From NCBI GenBank assembly GCA_036936605.1, contig JAUPFV010000001.1:210349138-210413137 (forward strand): a stretch of 64,000 nt of DNA, given 5' to 3'. The notes below the pieces were generated by a model. It was not told the DNA's origin and did no database searches. It saw nothing but the letters and a program-made list of their open reading frames with translations. Position numbers and translations under genes: made by a program. Shown here piece after piece: positions 1-9,680 of the stretch (position 1 is its first letter; every line of letters starts with the position of its first letter). Source of the stretch: Limnanthes douglasii subsp. nivea (taxonomy: Eukaryota > Streptophyta > Magnoliopsida > Brassicales > Limnanthaceae).

Positions 1-202
1 CTACGTTTACGTAAGGCTCAATTTCCTACTTACTTCTTTCACCTGTTTGTCGATTTTCCGTTGGTACTTGTGTTTATTGGTATACGTCTTCAATCTCTTT
101 GATCTTGCTTCAGTTCCAGGCTTCTATGGAGTAGCCTATCTGCGTTTGATGTAAAATTTACCGATCATTTCACTCATACTATTGTCTTCCTCTTCATCGG
201 CC
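1..202. other. No gene recognised
   Basis: AT-rich sequence downstream (on the minus strand) of the MADS-box gene. I see no coding frame with recognisable similarity and no repeat. It may hold the 3' untranslated region of that gene. Confidence 0.4.
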
Positions 203-646
203 TCATGTTAGGATGTCTCGATGGGTGTTGGTGGAATCACTTTTCGGGGGACTGTAGTAACGGCTGGCCGTGGTAATGTTATTATATCCACAATAAATCT
301 CATCAATCATAGCGCCCATCGAATCAGAGAAGTTATTCCCAATTGCATAACCATCATCACGCAATGCATCTATTTCATTTTCCAGAAAGTCCATGTACGG
401 TTCACGAGCTTGGCCTTCCTCACTACGACTGTTATTACCTACAATTTCTTGTTGGTTGGTTACTAGATCAGCAACGATAAAACATTCTTCTGAAAAATCG
501 CTCTGGATATTAGCAAACATGAAATCTAGATCAAAACTTATGTATAGGTCTAGATCTAGATAATGATTATGATCTATTTGAGTTTCAGCAGCCGGTAGAA
601 GATGATCAGCCAGGACATTCTGGTTCAGATTCTGATTCTCAAGTGG
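203..646 (-). pseudogene. In-frame continuation of the MADS-box gene after two stops
   Basis: Directly behind the TAG stop of the MADS ORF comes TGA, and then the same frame stays open for 147 codons to a stop at 203-205. The encoded stretch is rich in Asp, Asn and Ser and contains an acidic segment (DFLENEIDALRDDGYAIGNN). I recognise no named domain, but type I MADS proteins commonly have a long, poorly conserved acidic C-terminus, and the total length of about 347 codons would be near that of AGL62-like proteins. I infer that this was the C-terminus of the MADS protein, now cut off. Chance openness of the frame in AT-rich DNA over 147 codons is less likely but not excluded. Confidence 0.45.
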
Positions 647-649
647 TCA

Positions 650-1243
650 CTAGGGTTTCTTAGTCTCCAAGGCAGCCAACCTCATCCTCTTGAGTGCATG
701 GTCATTTAGCTTCTCTATCATCTGGATTCTCTCCGTGATGGTAAGATCAAGGTCTGAGTCATCGTCCCAGCAGTAATGATCATCAAGAGTGATCTGATCT
801 CTTTTTCTTTTCTTTCCCGGTGGGGTTAGGGTTAGGGTTTTTGCCTGATTACTGGAACTCGAACTCAAATTCGAACTGGAACTTGAATTGGAAGTGAAAG
901 AAGAGGAAGTGGAAGCCAAGAAAGTGGAAGTTGAGGAAGTAGTAGCCAACAAAACTCTGTCGATAAGATCATTGGCTGAAGGATGACCGAAGATGTAGTA
1001 GTTCTTTCTGTTGGAGGGAGCAGTAACGAGAACGACTATCTGAGCACCAGACAACTGACAAAGCTGGGCGGCTTTACTGAAAAGGCCCTGATGGCGTTTG
1101 GTGAAAGTGATGCATCTTTGAAATGCGGAGATGCAGTTTCTCTTTTTTGGGTCTGAACACCTTTTCTCCGTTCTTTTCGTACCCTGATTCCCATAGCCTA
1201 TAATACACACGCACAAGGGTAGGGAAGGGATACCAATCACCAT
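650..1243 (-). CDS. Type I (M-type) MADS-box transcription factor
   Basis: The 197-residue product has a MADS domain at about residues 33-93: TFTKRHQGLFSKAAQLC, then SGAQIVVLVTAP and FGHPSANDLIDRVL, which match the AGL62/AGL61-type M-alpha pattern (VTFSKRRxGLFKKAxELC, then FGHPSVxxVIDRFL). There is no K-domain, as expected for type I genes. A Ser/Thr-rich linker and a basic KKRKRD cluster (possible nuclear signal) follow. These proteins bind CArG boxes as dimers and mostly act in female gametophyte and endosperm. The basic N-terminal part of the domain is poor in this frame. Another frame offers ATGGGAATC (about 1195) with KERRKG, so a one-base indel near the A6/T6 run at 1143-1148 is possible. 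The frame ends TAG TGA and then stays open, so this may be a decaying copy. Confidence 0.7.
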   Translation of the reverse strand: MVIGIPSLPLCVCIIGYGNQGTKRTEKRCSDPKKRNCISAFQRCITFTKRHQGLFSKAAQLCQLSGAQIVVLVTAPSNRKNYYIFGHPSANDLIDRVLLATTSSTSTFLASTSSSFTSNSSSSSNLSSSSSNQAKTLTLTPPGKKRKRDQITLDDHYCWDDDSDLDLTITERIQMIEKLNDHALKRMRLAALETKKP

Positions 1244-1420
1244 TATGATTTATGATCATGTACATATTGAATAAGAACACTACAGACATGTTATGCTGAT
1301 TAACCCTAGTTACAAAAAGAGATATCGAACAACCTTTAACAAAATTTCAAATTTGATTACTAGACCTTAGGATTAGAGTTTGAAAAATTTGAAGACGAAC
1401 AACCAACTAAAGGTACAGGT

Positions 1421-1524
1421 GGAGCTGCAACTGCAAGGCAACTCTCCAAAACCGCCATGGAATCTTCGACGTTAGTTATATCGCAACCACCCACTTGAGA
1501 TATTTATTTCAAACAATCATTCGA
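1421..1524. repeat. Direct repeat copy 1 (upstream of MADS gene)
   Basis: About 100 bp beginning near GGAGCTGCAACTGCAAGGC and running through TTAGTTATATCGCAACCACC is repeated imperfectly at 2179-2280 in the same orientation. It lies in the 5' flank of the minus-strand MADS gene. The two copies bracket a degenerate AT-rich dispersed repeat (1560-2165). Confidence 0.7.
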
Positions 1525-1559
1525 TCAGTGTTTAGACTTTAGAATTAGAGAGAAAGAAA

Positions 1560-2165
1560 CACTAAGTAAGTATCTAGAACACATCTTCTTTCTTTTTCTA
1601 CCCAGATTTGTTTCGGTTTATATAGCCAGCCTTCCGTCACCATCGATCCGTCTATGTTTCCCCCCCTAATATTTTACGCATTTCCTTCTTTTCTCTCTAA
1701 TAAGATCGTCCTGTTTTCTTTCATATGTACTCTTCTTAATAAATAAAATTGTCTTTCTATTTTCAGTTTGTCATTTTATACATACCCTTTCAAACACTGA
1801 CATCATATTATTTTAATAATCTATTTTAAAAATATCATTTAGAACTAAAATATTAAATTTTTACCATGATAAGTATATATAGTATTTTAAAAAAAATTGC
1901 ATCACCCTTTAATATTTTATAATTACTTGAATTAGCTACGAATATATTACCATTTTAACTTCTCATATCATTTTTTATGACGATACTATACCATTTTTTA
2001 TAATGTTTTTATCCTATTTTTGTATCTTAACGTTTTTTTTCCAATTATGATATTTTTAAAAAAATTACTAATTTTACGTGTTTCTTTCAATAGTTTTAGT
2101 AAAAAATGGACAGGTTTTTTATATACTTTTTAATAAATAAATCAATTTAATTTTTTCAAATTATA
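1560..2165. repeat. Degenerate unit(s) of the ~0.6-kb AT-rich repeat
   Basis: Shares ordered landmarks with the repeat seen at 7122, 18481, 21342, 34845 and 53158: TTTATATAGCC, TTTCATATGTACTCTT followed by AATAAATAAA, AATATTTTATAATTA and TACCATTTTAACTT. A second partial start (AAAAATGGACAGG then TTTAATAAATAAAT) appears near 2100-2160. No coding capacity is visible. Confidence 0.55.
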
Positions 2166-2178
2166 ATAGTTGGTAAGG

Positions 2179-2280
2179 TACTGATGGAGCTGCAAGGCAA
2201 CTATCCAAAACCTCAGTCGTATTTTCGATGTTAGTTATATCACAACCACCCATGTGAGACATTTCTTTCGAACAATCATG
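2179..2280. repeat. Direct repeat copy 2
   Basis: Second copy of the block at 1421-1524 (GGAGCTGCAAGGCAACTATCC, then TTAGTTATATCACAACCACCC, then AACAATCAT), with substitutions and small indels. It ends just before a short open frame. Confidence 0.7.
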
Positions 2281-2525
2281 TGAAATATGAACCACTGCAG
2301 CGTTTGTCCAACCTGCCTTACAAAATTCAACAAGTAGCACTTGCAGAGTGGAACTTGTTCAGGACATATTTCGTTACTGGAGGTATGTTAGAATATCTCG
2401 AGAGTAGAGTTGCTGAGATAGAAGATGACATTGCTTCAGACCTATCAAGACATCATGATATACGATTCCAACTAAAGAATTATATTGTACTATGTAATGT
2501 TGTTGTTAATTTCACCTTGCTATGA
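2280..2525 (+). CDS. Short hypothetical ORF, 81 residues
   Basis: Open frame giving a mixed-charge peptide (for example EWNLFRTYFVTGGMLEYLES and VAEIEDDIASDLSRHHDIRF). I recognise no domain. The composition is less biased than random AT-rich translation, so it may be an exon or gene fragment, but no promoter, splice sites or homologous copy in this window support expression. Confidence 0.2.
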   Translation: MKYEPLQRLSNLPYKIQQVALAEWNLFRTYFVTGGMLEYLESRVAEIEDDIASDLSRHHDIRFQLKNYIVLCNVVVNFTLL

Positions 2526-2639
2526 GATCTTTTTATTTATATTATATATCAAAAGTATCATTTTAAAAATTGCTGAACAATCGAAGTTTGCGTTCTATTA
2601 ATATCACACTCTTGTAAGGTTTTTTATTTATACTAATAC

Positions 2640-2752
2640 TATTACTAATATAATTAATGAAAATAGTAATAATATCTTATAATAATAATAATAATGTTAA
2701 TATTATTATTATTAACATTAATAATAAGATTAATAATAGTAATAATAATAGC
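2640..2752. repeat. (AAT)n-rich palindromic microsatellite
   Basis: Interrupted TAA/TTA triplets on both strands form a near-palindrome (AATAATAATAATAATG then TTAATATTATTATTATTAAC). It abuts the left end of the Tat0 fragment. Confidence 0.7.
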
Positions 2753-2763
2753 CCATTACACCA

Positions 2764-3319
2764 AGGCATGGTGTGCCAACCGAACAATTCTGGATGGTTT
2801 GAAAAAGAATTTGGAAGGCAAGGCTAGAAAATGGTCGGATTATTTACAAGAAGTTTTATGGGCATACAAAACTACTCATCAGACGACAACACAAAAATCA
2901 CCGTTTGCGTTGGTTTATGGGATGGATACAATGGTTCCGTCTGAGGTACTCTTCCTATAATATCCAATGAATGAATATTCAGAAGAAGCAAACGATAAGG
3001 GAAAGCGTACAATGTTAGACTTGATAAAAGAGAAAAGAAGAAAGGTAGAATAGAATTATTTTCACTATCAGACTTTGATGAGAAGTTGGTATGATTGCAA
3101 GGTTAGAAAAACAAGAGTTTAAAGCAATGGATAAGATGTTGGGGAAGATATTTTTTTCATACGAAAGAAAAATGGCTTGGTAAATTAGGTTCTAATTGGG
3201 AAGGTCTATATACGGTAACGATGAAAGTTCAGTCAAGGACATATCGACTCAAAGAAAAACAAGGAAGAGATCTTCTTCACCCGCTGAATATTGAGCATCT
3301 TAATTTATATTTGGAATAA
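2764..3319 (+). pseudogene. Integrase C-terminal fragment (Tat0)
   Basis: Starts inside the integrase core with NRTILDGLKKNLEGKARKW and [14 protein letters not shown], then FALVYGMDTMVPSEVLF. This is the counterpart of 43630-43800 in Tat3. After frame breaks it resumes with a WEGLYTV-like stretch and ends HPLNIEHLNLYLE, stop at 3317-3319, as the Tat3 integrase ends WNIEHLKLYCE. The catalytic DDE core is absent, so it is non-functional. Confidence 0.8.
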
Positions 3320-3360
3320 ATATGTAAATATCTTATTTGAGAACTTATGTAACTATCGAT

Positions 3361-3410
3361 TGCATGCTCTTTCCTCCTCTGGTGGCACATGAAGGTTTTA
3401 ATGAGGTGTC
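3361..3410 (+). other. Conserved block after integrase stop (Tat0 copy)
   Basis: CATGCTCTTTCCTCC ... GAAGGTTTTAATGAGGTGTC. The same order of motifs, and the same distance class from the integrase stop, occurs in Tat3 (44201-44249) and Tat4 (58163-58212, minus strand), although the surrounding DNA is not alike. Function unknown. Confidence 0.65.
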
Positions 3411-3469
3411 CTAATAGCCGACTTATATAATATTTCTTTGCCATATTAAAAAAATGCAAACATCTCTTT

Positions 3470-3785
3470 TTTTTACACCGGAAGGGTCTTCCAACAAATG
3501 TTGGTCAACAATCTTTAACTTTTTAGACAGGGAGGGTCTTCCAATATATGTTGGTCAACAATCTTTATTTTCGTTTTTGAGCGGAAGGGTTTTCCAACGA
3601 ATGTTGGTCAATGATCTTTATCTTTTTGGACCAGAATGGTCTTCCAACGAATGTTGATTTACAATCTTTATTTTTTTGGACCAGAAGGGTCTTCCAACGA
3701 ATATCGGTCTACAATTTCTATCTTTTTGGATCAGAAGGCTCTTTTAAAGAGTGTCCGTTTACAATTTTTTGTCTTTTTTAGAACT
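3470..3785 (+). repeat. Tandem repeat, ~52-bp period, about 6 copies
   Basis: Each unit carries AAGGGTCTTCCAACGAATGT, then GGTCAACAATCTTTA and TTTTTGGACC. Copies diverge to the right. It lies in the 3' non-coding part of Tat0, where Tat-lineage elements often have tandem repeats. Confidence 0.85.
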
Positions 3786-3799
3786 GGAAGAATATTCTA

Positions 3800-4135
3800 T
3801 AAATATTAACTGTAAAAGTTTTCATATGAAAATGTTTGGAAGAGAGAATTATGAGTCTTTTATAGAAGTTAATTGTAAAAGTTTTCATATAAAAATGTTT
3901 GAAAAAGTTAAAGTAAAAGTTTTCATATGAAAATATTTGGAGGAGAAAGTTAAGAGTATTTTATAAAAGATAAGTGTAAAAGTTTTCATATGAAAATATT
4001 TGAATGGAAAAAATAAGTCTCTTTTAGAAGTTAAATGTACAAAGTTTTCACAAAAAAAGTTTAGAGCACAAAATTGAAAGTCTTTTGTGAAAAATAAGTA
4101 TAGACATTTTTATATGAAAAAGTATGGCAAAGAGA
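3800..4135 (+). repeat. Second tandem repeat, ~60-bp period, about 5 copies
   Basis: Units contain TGTAAAAGTTTTCATATGAA followed by AATGTTTGGAAGA and GAGTCTTTTATAGAAG. The sequence is different from the adjacent 52-bp array, though both are in the same 3' region of Tat0. Confidence 0.8.
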
Positions 4136-4407
4136 ATTAAAGTCAAAAATAACAAATTTATATGATTTTTTTTTTGCAAGAGGGAGTTAATAATAACTTG
4201 TGCAAAATAAGCGTAAAAACAATTCTTTTGTCAAGAGTTTAAGGGAAAATAAACAATCAAAGAGTTACTATACTAATAACGTTTACAAACCAGAAGTAAA
4301 TTGTTAGGATTTAAAACTTTAACAAATTCACACCTATGTCATATTCAGTTCACAAGGTGTATACAAAAACCTTTGAAACAAGAATTAAGTAATAAACCCC
4401 AACCTTA

Positions 4408-4770
4408 CTTTGAGGGGTTCCCATATCCACTTCCCTCTGACGAACTGCTGTTAGAGGAGGAACTATTTGATTCGTCTGAGTCGCTAGTTGAGTCTTCATT
4501 GACCAAAGAAACTCCCTCTGGACGATGCCTCTCTATGAAACGCTCCAAAAAACTTCATAACTTAAAATTGGGAAAGTGTTCATACATCTCTACTATCACA
4601 GTATATTGAATTTTAGCATTTTTTTCTTCCAAGCGGAAGGTACAGTCGATATCATACTCTTCAAGGCAAGTATTCTTGTACTCCTTAATGGTCTCTATAA
4701 TGGATTTGTTCTCAGCATACAACTTTTCAATCTCGTTGACATTTCTCTTAAAGTGCTCCTCGGTCTTCAA
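4408..4770 (-). pseudogene. C-terminus of Tat antisense accessory gene (Tat0)
   Basis: Minus-strand frame with a charged, probably coiled-coil stretch (KTEEHFKRNVNEIEKLYAEN), then after one frame shift near 4560 an acidic Ser/Asp-rich tail (NEDSTSDSDESNSSSSNS) ending at a stop near 4408. The Tat3 antisense gene ends the same way: coiled coil, then a Ser/Glu-rich tail. Position and orientation relative to the integrase are also the same. Confidence 0.6.
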
Positions 4771-4774
4771 AATC

Positions 4775-7121
4775 TATTTTTGATAATATCCCTAACCTTA
4801 TATCGAATGAGGATAATGATTATCTGATGAAAACTCTAAGAGAACAAGAAATACATGGAATCATTACTAACCTTGATCCACCAAGTGTTGCAGGTATGGA
4901 TGGCTTTAATGGCTGCTTTTTCAAAACTTATTGGAGCATAATCAATGAAGATCTCTGTCTAGCAATGACTGACTTCTTACTTGGCAAAAAGATCCCTAAA
5001 TGGATTATGGTAACAGGTATGTCTCTCATCCCTAAGTCTATCAATCCTATTAAATGGAGGGATTTTAGACCAATTAGTCTAAGTAGCATTCTTAACAGAA
5101 TTATGTCTAAAATAATCAACAACGAAATCATTAAGATTTTTCCTAAAATCATTTCTAAAGTTCAGGCTGCATATGTACCTAACAACTTTATTCATGAAAA
5201 TATCCTTATAATAAAAGAAATTATTTATGATCTTAATAAAAAAAAAGGTAGCAACATAATGATCCAAGTCGATATGTCCAAGGCATTTGACAAGATGTCT
5301 CACAGATTTATCACTAAAGTTTTGGTGACATTTGGCTTTGCTCATGCTTTTTTCCAGCTAATTAACAACCTAATTAGTTCTCTTTATGTTTCAATGCTTA
5401 TAAAATGTAGTGTTGTTGATTATTTTAACACTGAAAAAGGTTGAGACAAGGAGATCCTCTCTTCCCGAGACTGTTTATTTTGGCTGAAGAAGTTCAAATT
5501 AGAGGGTTTTATAACTTGTTTAACACTGATAAGTCGATGCAGTTTTCTTCAAAAGGTAGCTTAATGATTCATTGTTTAGTATTTGTTGATGATATACTTA
5601 TTTCTACTAACATTTAGACTCAACTATTAATAAACTTGGCAAGTTTCTCTAGACTTATCAGAATGTTTCAGGTCAAGTAATCAATAATGAGAAGACTAAG
5701 ATAATCATCTCTTCTAGACTAAGCAATACAAATATTACGACTCCCACAAATCTCACTGGTTTTAGCTCTAGTTATCTTCATACAAAGTACATTTGAATCA
5801 CTTTAAACACCAACAACAAGGCTAGTAACTACATTAATGTCATCAACAAGATTAATAACAAGATTAAAGATTGAGAGAAGAATAATTTATCCTTTGGTAG
5901 AAGGATTATCCTTATCAATTATGTCTTAATGGCTATTCCAACTTACAGGATTCAAAGCTGCAACCTGCCGAACGACATCATTAATAGAATTGAAAATATT
6001 TTTAACAAGTTTTGTGGGGTTCTACTAATGAGGCGAATAAAATTCATTGGTCTTCATTATCTGGTCTCTGTAAGCCTTTTAATGAAGGCAGTCTAAACAT
6101 TCGTAGTCTCTCTGATTTGCAAGATACTTTTTTCTTGTAAAAAATATGGTTTAATTTCAAGAAAATAGTAGTTTATGGTCTAATCTAATTGATAGTATAT
6201 ATTGCAAGAGTTTTCATCATTTACAGATATCTTATACTAAGGTTGTCTCACTCAATTTGGAGAATATTAACTACAATAAACCCTACTTTAAGCCTAACAT
6301 CAGATGGAAATTAGGAAATGGAGATCTGAATTTTGGCTTGAGAATTGGTATGGTCAATCTCATTTTATTATTCTAAATGACAATAGGGAAAATTCATGGT
6401 ACAAGCATCAAAAGGTGAAAGATTTCTGGAATGAAAACTGTTGGAATGATATCAGACTTAATAGTTTCCTGTCTCAAGCTAGTGTGGACAAGATTCACAA
6501 AACTTCAATTAATGAGAACTCTGATGATAGAAGTATCTGAAAGCTTTCTAAATATTATAATTACAATACAAAGGATACATTGAACCAGATTGGAAGCAAG
6601 CACGACAGGTCTAACTTTTTTAGTAAAATTTGGAATTCGTAACTCCTAGAAAGTTTTATTTTCTTCATTGGAAACTCATGCATAACTTTATTTCTGTTGA
6701 TACAATTTTATAAAAACGACACTTAGTTTTTGCATCTAAATGTCAACTTTGTTGTAACATTGAATCACCTAATCATCTATTCATTTATTGTGACTTTTCT
6801 TGTAAAATTTGGTGTTACTTTGTTGATCTGTTTAAAAAATAAATTAATAAGTTCATGACCATTTCTCATATGACTAAAGTTTGGTTTTGGTCATCTCCGT
6901 ATTATGTTCATGATGACAAGATTATTCATACTATCATCTTCTAGACAATTTGGAAAGCTAGAAATAATGTTAAGTTTAATGGAAAAATTCAAAATACTGA
7001 GTTTAATGTTAAGTCTTCTATCAGTTACATTAAGCATATTATATTTAGTTTTGACCGGCCTTATAGTCTCACGAATAAACACTGAAAAAAGGATTTTAAA
7101 GTTAAGTGAGAATCAAGCAAG
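4775..7121 (+). mobile_element. LINE1: truncated non-LTR retrotransposon
   Basis: Begins just before the reverse-transcriptase domain and ends after the zinc-binding reverse-transcriptase C-terminal region. It lacks endonuclease, RNase H and a poly(A) tail. It resembles LINE2 (35.9-53.1 kb) in motif order and AT-rich codon use. No target-site duplication found. Confidence 0.75.
4800..7080 (+). pseudogene. LINE1 reverse transcriptase remnant
   Basis: The open stretch 4827-5444 contains AGMDGFNGCFFKTYW, WRDFRPISLSSILNRI, QAAYVPNNFIHENIL and QVDMSKAFDKM: RT blocks typical of plant LINEs. After a frame break at about 5440 come a GDPL motif and FVDDI (5580; canonical FADD). A zf-RVT-like Cys/His stretch (CQLCCNIESPNHLFIYCDFSC) lies near 6740-6800. 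Many stops and frameshifts make it inactive. Confidence 0.75.
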
Positions 7122-7705
7122 CTTCGGCTAATATAGCTAGCCTTCCATTACTATCGATTCGTCTTCGTTTTTCCTCAACATTTTACGCATTCCTTTTTTT
7201 TCTTTATATAATAAGATCAACCGGCTTTTATCATATGTACTCTTCTTGATAAATAAATAAATTTTTATTTTTTAAACCAGAATAACTTAGTTCTATTTTT
7301 GGGTTCTTTCTATCTAAATACTTGCATCACTCTCTAAAATCAAATATGTGTATTTAATAAAAATAAATACTTGCATCACTCTTTAACCTGTTATAATTAC
7401 TTGAATTAGATAAGAAGAAGATGAGCATTTTAACTTATGTATAATTTTGTTTTGTGATGATGGATTTTAAAGTATATCATCTTTTTATCAATTTCATTTT
7501 TCAAATTAGAACAGTTGAGTTTGATTTTTGGTTTCTTATTCGTACCGTTATACACACTAAAATCATTATAGTTTACTAATATATTATTTATATTAAAATT
7601 ATTGTTTAAAATTAAAATATTCTATACTATATAGTATAAATATACATTTTAAAAAAGATTAATACAATCTTTTTTTGAATATTTTATAATTATTTGAATT
7701 TGTTA
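7122..7705. repeat. Unit of the ~0.6-kb AT-rich repeat
   Basis: Landmarks: CTTCGGCTAATATAGCTAGCC, CATATGTACTCTTCTTGATAAATAAATA, ACACACTAAAATCATTATAG and AATATTTTATAATTATTTGAATT. It is interrupted at 7706 by the copia LTR. The same landmark AATATTGTATAATTATTTAGATT resumes at about 18492, so this unit and the one at 18481 may be two sides of one original copy. Confidence 0.65.
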
Positions 7706-7910
7706 TGTTAGAGTGTCACGATTAGAATCAAATATATATGAGTTGTATTTAAATATATATGGGCTATTTAATATTATTTCGTATTGGGCTAGAATTTACT
7801 TTTTGTCACACTGTATATATACAATGTACTTGTGAAGATATAGGACACATCTTCAAATCCTACCGTTTTATATGTTCTATATATATAACACATTCACAAT
7901 TCTCTCAACA
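7706..7910 (+). repeat. Copia 5' LTR, 205 bp
   Basis: Starts TGTTAGAGTGTCACG and ends TTCTCTCAACA, immediately before the primer-binding site. TG...CA ends and a TATA-like TGTATATATACA inside fit a short copia LTR. No 3' partner exists in the window. Confidence 0.8.
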
Positions 7911-7925
7911 TGGTATCAGAGTCAT
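7911..7925 (+). promoter_or_regulatory. Copia primer-binding site (initiator Met tRNA)
   Basis: TGGTATCAGAGTCAT directly follows the LTR. TGGTATCAGAGC is the classic plant copia site complementary to the 3' end of initiator methionine tRNA. Confidence 0.9.
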
Positions 7926-8185
7926 AGCCTTCTAAACCATCGCCTCCAAATTTTCCCCTTGCGTCGATGTGTTTCCAGCATAGCCATCATCAACAGCCGT
8001 TTATCCGGCTTTTGTTCTCTCGAGACTGACGTATTTCCGGTTTTTTCCCCTTGTGCCGACGTGTTTCTGGCATAGCCTTCATCATCCGATGTGTATCCGA
8101 CCTTTGTTTTCTCATCACTGATATTTTTTCTGGTAGTTCTTCATAGCAAACGAATCACATTCTATGGTGGACGAGATAACTCCTT

Positions 8186-9620
8186 TTGTGCCACGTGATG
8201 TGGCAGTTGGGTTTCAAAAGACTCGTCCGAGTTATTCCTATTATCTTGGTTCCAATGATAATCCTCGTAATATTATTGCCACTGTTAAATTTTGATGGCA
8301 CTAATTATCAGGCTTGGTCTCGTTCTTTGTATTTATCTCTGAAAGATAGGAGAAAGCTTGGTTTTTTGGACGAAAGTAGTGTAAGACTAGTGGATCCGAA
8401 GTCTCTAAAGGATTGGGATGTTGTTCAATCCATACTCGTTCAATGGATTATGAACATTATTGATGAGTCACATCGTAAATATGTTCCGTATTTTGAGGAG
8501 GTTAAATCTTCGTGGGATGTTTTGCAACATCATTTTATTGTTATCAATATTTAGTGCAAACATGAGTCGAATGAGGATTTGGTTGCATATAAACAAACCT
8601 CTACTATGTTTGTTTCTGAGTACTTTGGGAAACTTAAGAAAATCTGGGATGAGTTGAATGCATATTTCTTTGCTCTTACCTGTGTTTGTGGTGGGATGAC
8701 TGAAGCATATCAGCAGATTCATAATAAAAAAAAAGTTGCATGCGTTTCTTAATGGTCGCCATTGGAAGCGCTTCGGTGCTATTCGCTCTCAGTTACTCGT
8801 TCAAAATCAGACTCTCACTATGGATGAGCCATTCAACAAGGTGGGTGGTGAGGAGTGGGTACATGCCAGTACACCTATGTATAAGCCTATCTCAGAGGCC
8901 CCAATGGAATTTTTGGTTCAGTTTACTCCTCCAGGTACTTCTTTGTCTGCCCCACGTTATTCTCATTGTTTTTGTACTTATTTTCACAAAAATGGTAATG
9001 AGGAATCCAATTGCTACGCCAAAAATTGGTATTATACAAGGGCGACCACCACATTAGGTCCAGTCACTACACCACCTTACAGCCGTAAAGAAACAGGTAT
9101 GTGCGGACCGCCAGGCCGCGACAGTGCTTCAAGGTCGTACACCATGACGGTACATACAACCACCATGGGTCTGTCGGCTGAGGGTATTGCCAAGTTACCT
9201 ACTGGTGAGGCTTCTTATCTTTTTTATCAGTTGCAGTAGTTGCTTCCTCTTCTTTCAACAGACAAAGTTTCCCAGACTGATAAGCTTCTAAGTGGTGAGT
9301 TGTTTGGTACCCCTTCGATTATTGATACCGGGGCTTCTAATCACATGAATGTGAAATATTTATATTGCAAAATATTACTGTTATTCCAACCTCTATAGTA
9401 TCTCTGCCCGATGGTTTTCAGGTTACTGTTGCACATTGTGGTAGTGTACATTTATCTTGTCAGCTGTCTTTGCAGAATGTATTTTTTGTTCCCAATCTTA
9501 CCTGTAATTTGTTTTCAATATCCCATTTGACTGATGATATTCTCTGTATTTTTTAGAGTGTTAAGTTTGGTTGTGTTATTCCAGATTGACGATCTAGGAC
9601 TTTGATTAAACTGGGTGAGC
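8186..9620 (+). pseudogene. Copia gag and protease remnant
   Basis: Gag starts with LNFDGTNYQAWSRSLYLSL and KLGFLDESSVRLVDP, the UBN2-type copia gag pattern, followed by DESHRKYV...SWDVLQHHF. A zinc-knuckle-like CTYFHKNGNEESNC lies near 8970-9020. Protease is marked by IIDTGASNHMN (about 9320) and later LPDGFQVTV and LTCNLFSISHLT. Several in-frame stops and frame changes (8555, 9240, 9360) show decay. Confidence 0.8.
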
Positions 9621-9680
9621 GGAGATGTGGAATGTACATGGAATGGTTGCTTCTCTCACTAAACCAAAGTTGCATTTATT

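Larger units (their letters stand above)
2755..4770 (+). mobile_element. Tat0: 3' remnant of a Ty3/gypsy Tat-lineage element
   Basis: The order of parts matches the complete Tat3 element at 38-48 kb: integrase C-terminus, a conserved non-coding block, two tandem-repeat zones, then the C-terminal end of an antisense gene. The 5' part, the N-terminal part of the antisense gene and both LTRs are missing. It is cut on the right by LINE1 sequence at about 4775. Confidence 0.75.
7706..9680 (+). mobile_element. Ty1/copia element, 5' part only
   Basis: 5' LTR, tRNA-iMet-type primer site, gag and protease beginning are present. Integrase, RT, RNase H and 3' LTR are missing; at about 9680 the sequence changes abruptly to the 3' part of a Tat element. 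Therefore a truncated, immobile copy. Confidence 0.8.

Noticed and set aside
221..466. Plus-strand 81-codon frame opposite the MADS C-terminal region
   Set aside because: It is the complement of the better minus-strand frame and has no recognisable features.
3277..3459. Minus-strand 60-codon frame
   Set aside because: Antisense shadow of the Tat0 integrase end and conserved block.
7872..8075. 67-codon frame across the copia primer site
   Set aside because: Starts inside the LTR and runs through the primer site and leader; not a protein gene.
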